Origin: Epiperipatus broadwayi
Taxonomy: Eukaryota > Onychophora > Udeonychophora > Euonychophora > Peripatidae
DNA length: 64,000 nucleotides
Assembly (NCBI GenBank): GCA_028023455.1
Contig: JAQFVV010006231.1
Location: 2,187,478-2,251,477 of the forward strand
Direction of reading: 5' to 3'
Shown: positions 62,149 through 64,000 of the stretch, one piece after another
Numbering within the stretch: the stretch's first letter is position 1
Layout: the number at the start of each line of letters is the position of its first letter
Made by a program: the position numbers and the translations under genes
The notes under the pieces: model-generated
Database searches by the model: none
Told to the model about the DNA's origin: nothing
Seen by the model: the letters and a program-made list of their open reading frames with translations, nothing else

Positions 62149-64000
62149 TGAAATTTCTGTGCAATTAATAATCACATGTTAAATAATTTCATAAGATAAC
62201 ATATATTTTCTAAAAATATATATATATGTGTTTTCAATATATAAAATTAGTGTTGTAAGTTAAAGTGGCGAGAAGCGAAGACGAAGGGGATAGGTTTTAT
62301 TTTATGATACTCTATAAGAGCATTTCACGTCAAATGTGTACAAAGAATAGAAAGAGGGGGGATTATTTTTTTGTTATTATTATGAAAGTTTGAAATGCGC
62401 AGTGAGGGATATAATCGGAGACAAGAATATTTAGACAAGTTGTAATGAACAAAGAACTGATTATATCAAATGATTGCTGTAGTGTAATATAAATCGTTTC
62501 AAAAAAAAAAAGAAAGAGAATAACACAAAGTTTCATGAAAGTTTACGCTAAATAATAGAAAAAAAAATAGTCGCATAGCCCAGTAAAGTTAAAGAATAGA
62601 TTATCTGGATGTAATTAATTAATTAAAACATAAAATAGTTAAGTTAGAAATAGTGAAACAGTTTCAGTAATGTTGTAGTTATAAAGGTTAAATGATTAAA
62701 ATAGCCGAAACTAAGTTAGATGAAGAAAGATATATGTGTGAATTAATAATCACGTGTCCCAGTAAGCGGAAAAATAAAATATTTAATGATAAAAGGAATT
62801 TGCGTGTATAAGTTAAATTGAAGAAACTATAAGTATTGTTGCATCTTTTAGTTAAGTGAATAAAAAATTTATATATGTGATTCTAGAATAGTCGCATGTG
62901 TAAGAGAAGTAAAAAAAAAATATAGGTGTGTATGATCTTGCTTAAAACAGCCGTAACCTTAAGTGGCCGAATTTTATAAACGTAGGAGTAGAAAAATATA
63001 TATATCGGAAGGGTAATGTTGGAGATACAGTCAAATAAAACGAATTTATAACGTATATCATTAACAGAGAAACGAGTATAGTATTTAAGTAAGTTAAATT
63101 TAAAAGAATATATAAGTGCATCATTTAATTGAGATATAGGGGTCAGAGGTAGATGAGTGGGAAAAATTGAGGACAATCATCAAGGTGGACAGGCAGTTGG
63201 GCGAATCTAAGGCAGGTGAACAAGAGGATGAACCAGAGTGCGGATGTTTGGGTTGGCTAGTGATCTGAATGCTAATCGATAAATAATACAGATACTATAG
63301 TTAATCAAAGTGAAAACATAAAGTCAGTTGAAAGAAGTTGGGTATATGTCAAGTCAGAAGAGGTCAATAGTAGTAATAATCATTCCAGATATAAAGAAGG
63401 GTTAAATAAAAATCATATTTAGGTGTACAAGGGCTCAAGCCAAAATGGAACGTCAAGAAAAGGGAAGTAAAAGAAGTAAATAAAGAGGAGATGAATGTAA
63501 AGGATACAATAGCCTATGGTAATATCATAGATATGTTAAAGCAAATGAGGGTGGAGCAAGAACAATTCATGAAAGAATGCATGGATAGACAAGAGAGAAG
63601 GATAGAAGAATGGATGGTAAAGGTAGAAATAGACAACCGGAAAAGAATGGCTGAAGTCAGGGAAGAAAGCTAAGGACACATGGGATGGATTTCACCAAGA
63701 GATTAAGAGGGATGAACAAAGGAGTATGGGGCCATGTGCATATGAGGAATCAAAAATAGTTGGGGACAGAGGTAGAGAGTCAGCAAGATTGGATTGGGAG
63801 AAGGACATAGGGTGACCAGAAAGGGAGATAAGACAGTTAGATGAAGAGGTGGAAGTAGTTAGAGTGGAGGATCATAGAATGATGATGATGAGTGTACAGA
63901 AGAATTTAAGTCAGGTGGCGAAGGTAGTAGCAGGGTTAAATACAAAAGTTGAAGAGAGTATAATGAGGTCAGCCAATAGCAGCACCAATACCAACATAGA
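62149..64000 (+). mobile_element. LTR retrotransposon leader and gag start, cut by the window edge
   Basis: About 1.3 kb of strongly A/G-rich leader is followed by a gag-like frame. No polymerase is within the window. The leader contains reiterated short motifs (see findings). A/G bias of the sense strand is common in such elements. Confidence 0.55.
63491..64000 (+). pseudogene. gag-like frame, disrupted and incomplete
   Basis: The first 60 codons (63491-63673) are highly charged and helix-forming, with LKQMRVEQEQFMKECMDRQE near the start. That is the style of the N-terminus of Ty3/gypsy gag proteins, but no capsid or zinc-knuckle motif is reached. From about 63669 the same style continues in another frame to the window edge, with an in-frame TGA near 63812. 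One frameshift and one stop thus break it. An unrelated coiled-coil protein is possible, but the primer-binding site upstream favours gag. Confidence 0.5.

Overview
The window is AT-rich DNA (by eye about three quarters A+T) with no ribosome-binding sites, operons or long open frames, and it is full of decayed eukaryotic transposons. It suggests an intergenic or repeat-dominated part of a metazoan, probably invertebrate, nuclear genome. The species cannot be fixed from the sequence. Supporting families are an RTE-type LINE, two hAT transposons related to host-like BED/KIAA1586 and ZBED5/FAM200 transposases, tRNA-derived SINEs with target-site duplications, and LTR retrotransposon parts. I found no intact host protein-coding gene, rRNA or functional tRNA. 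Most open frames of 60-130 codons are chance frames in AT-rich DNA.

Layout: 1-9.8 kb holds a pair of inverted ~50-bp repeats (1532-1580 and 9724-9774). Between them lie a TATA-bearing block (2.1-2.45 kb), a broken hAT transposase (3.9-6.1 kb) with a terminal-repeat-like end at 6379, and two SINE copies with perfect target-site duplications (7236-7363, 7446-7586). From 9.8 to 20.6 kb is mostly featureless AT-rich sequence with a short hairpin MITE (18.3 kb) and a related repeat (17.0 kb). From 20.6 to 25.7 kb there is a direct duplication, a tRNA-Gly-like SINE, and a nearly full-length but dead RTE LINE (about 22.2-25.38 kb) that interrupts one duplicate. From 26.27 to 27.33 kb is a large foldback palindrome with tRNA-like units.

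From 29.38 to 34.92 kb two ~1.9-kb direct repeats flank a ~1.7-kb interior. This is best read as a non-autonomous LTR element on the minus strand. Both repeats carry the same SINE insertion. From 37.1 to 41.5 kb are a dimeric 202-bp repeat (inverted partner at 58.3 kb), two overlapping degenerate pieces of a second LINE, and a 1.66-kb foldback element carrying another SINE. A 1086-bp hAT remnant with an exact 8-bp target-site duplication lies at 44063-45148. Further TATA-bearing blocks lie at 45.4 and 53.9 kb. The stretch 47.3-51.4 kb is G-poor on the plus strand. From 60.4 kb to the right edge are LTR-like sequence, two primer-binding-site-like motifs and a purine-rich leader with a disrupted gag-like frame that runs off the window.

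The contents do not work together as a pathway. The window is a record of repeated insertion, duplication and decay. No clear new biological system is visible. The most original signals are a set of three TATA blocks with a shared upstream motif, a very short SINE derived from tRNA-Gly(UCC), the SINE-marked LTR pair, and an RTE insertion whose empty site is still present nearby.
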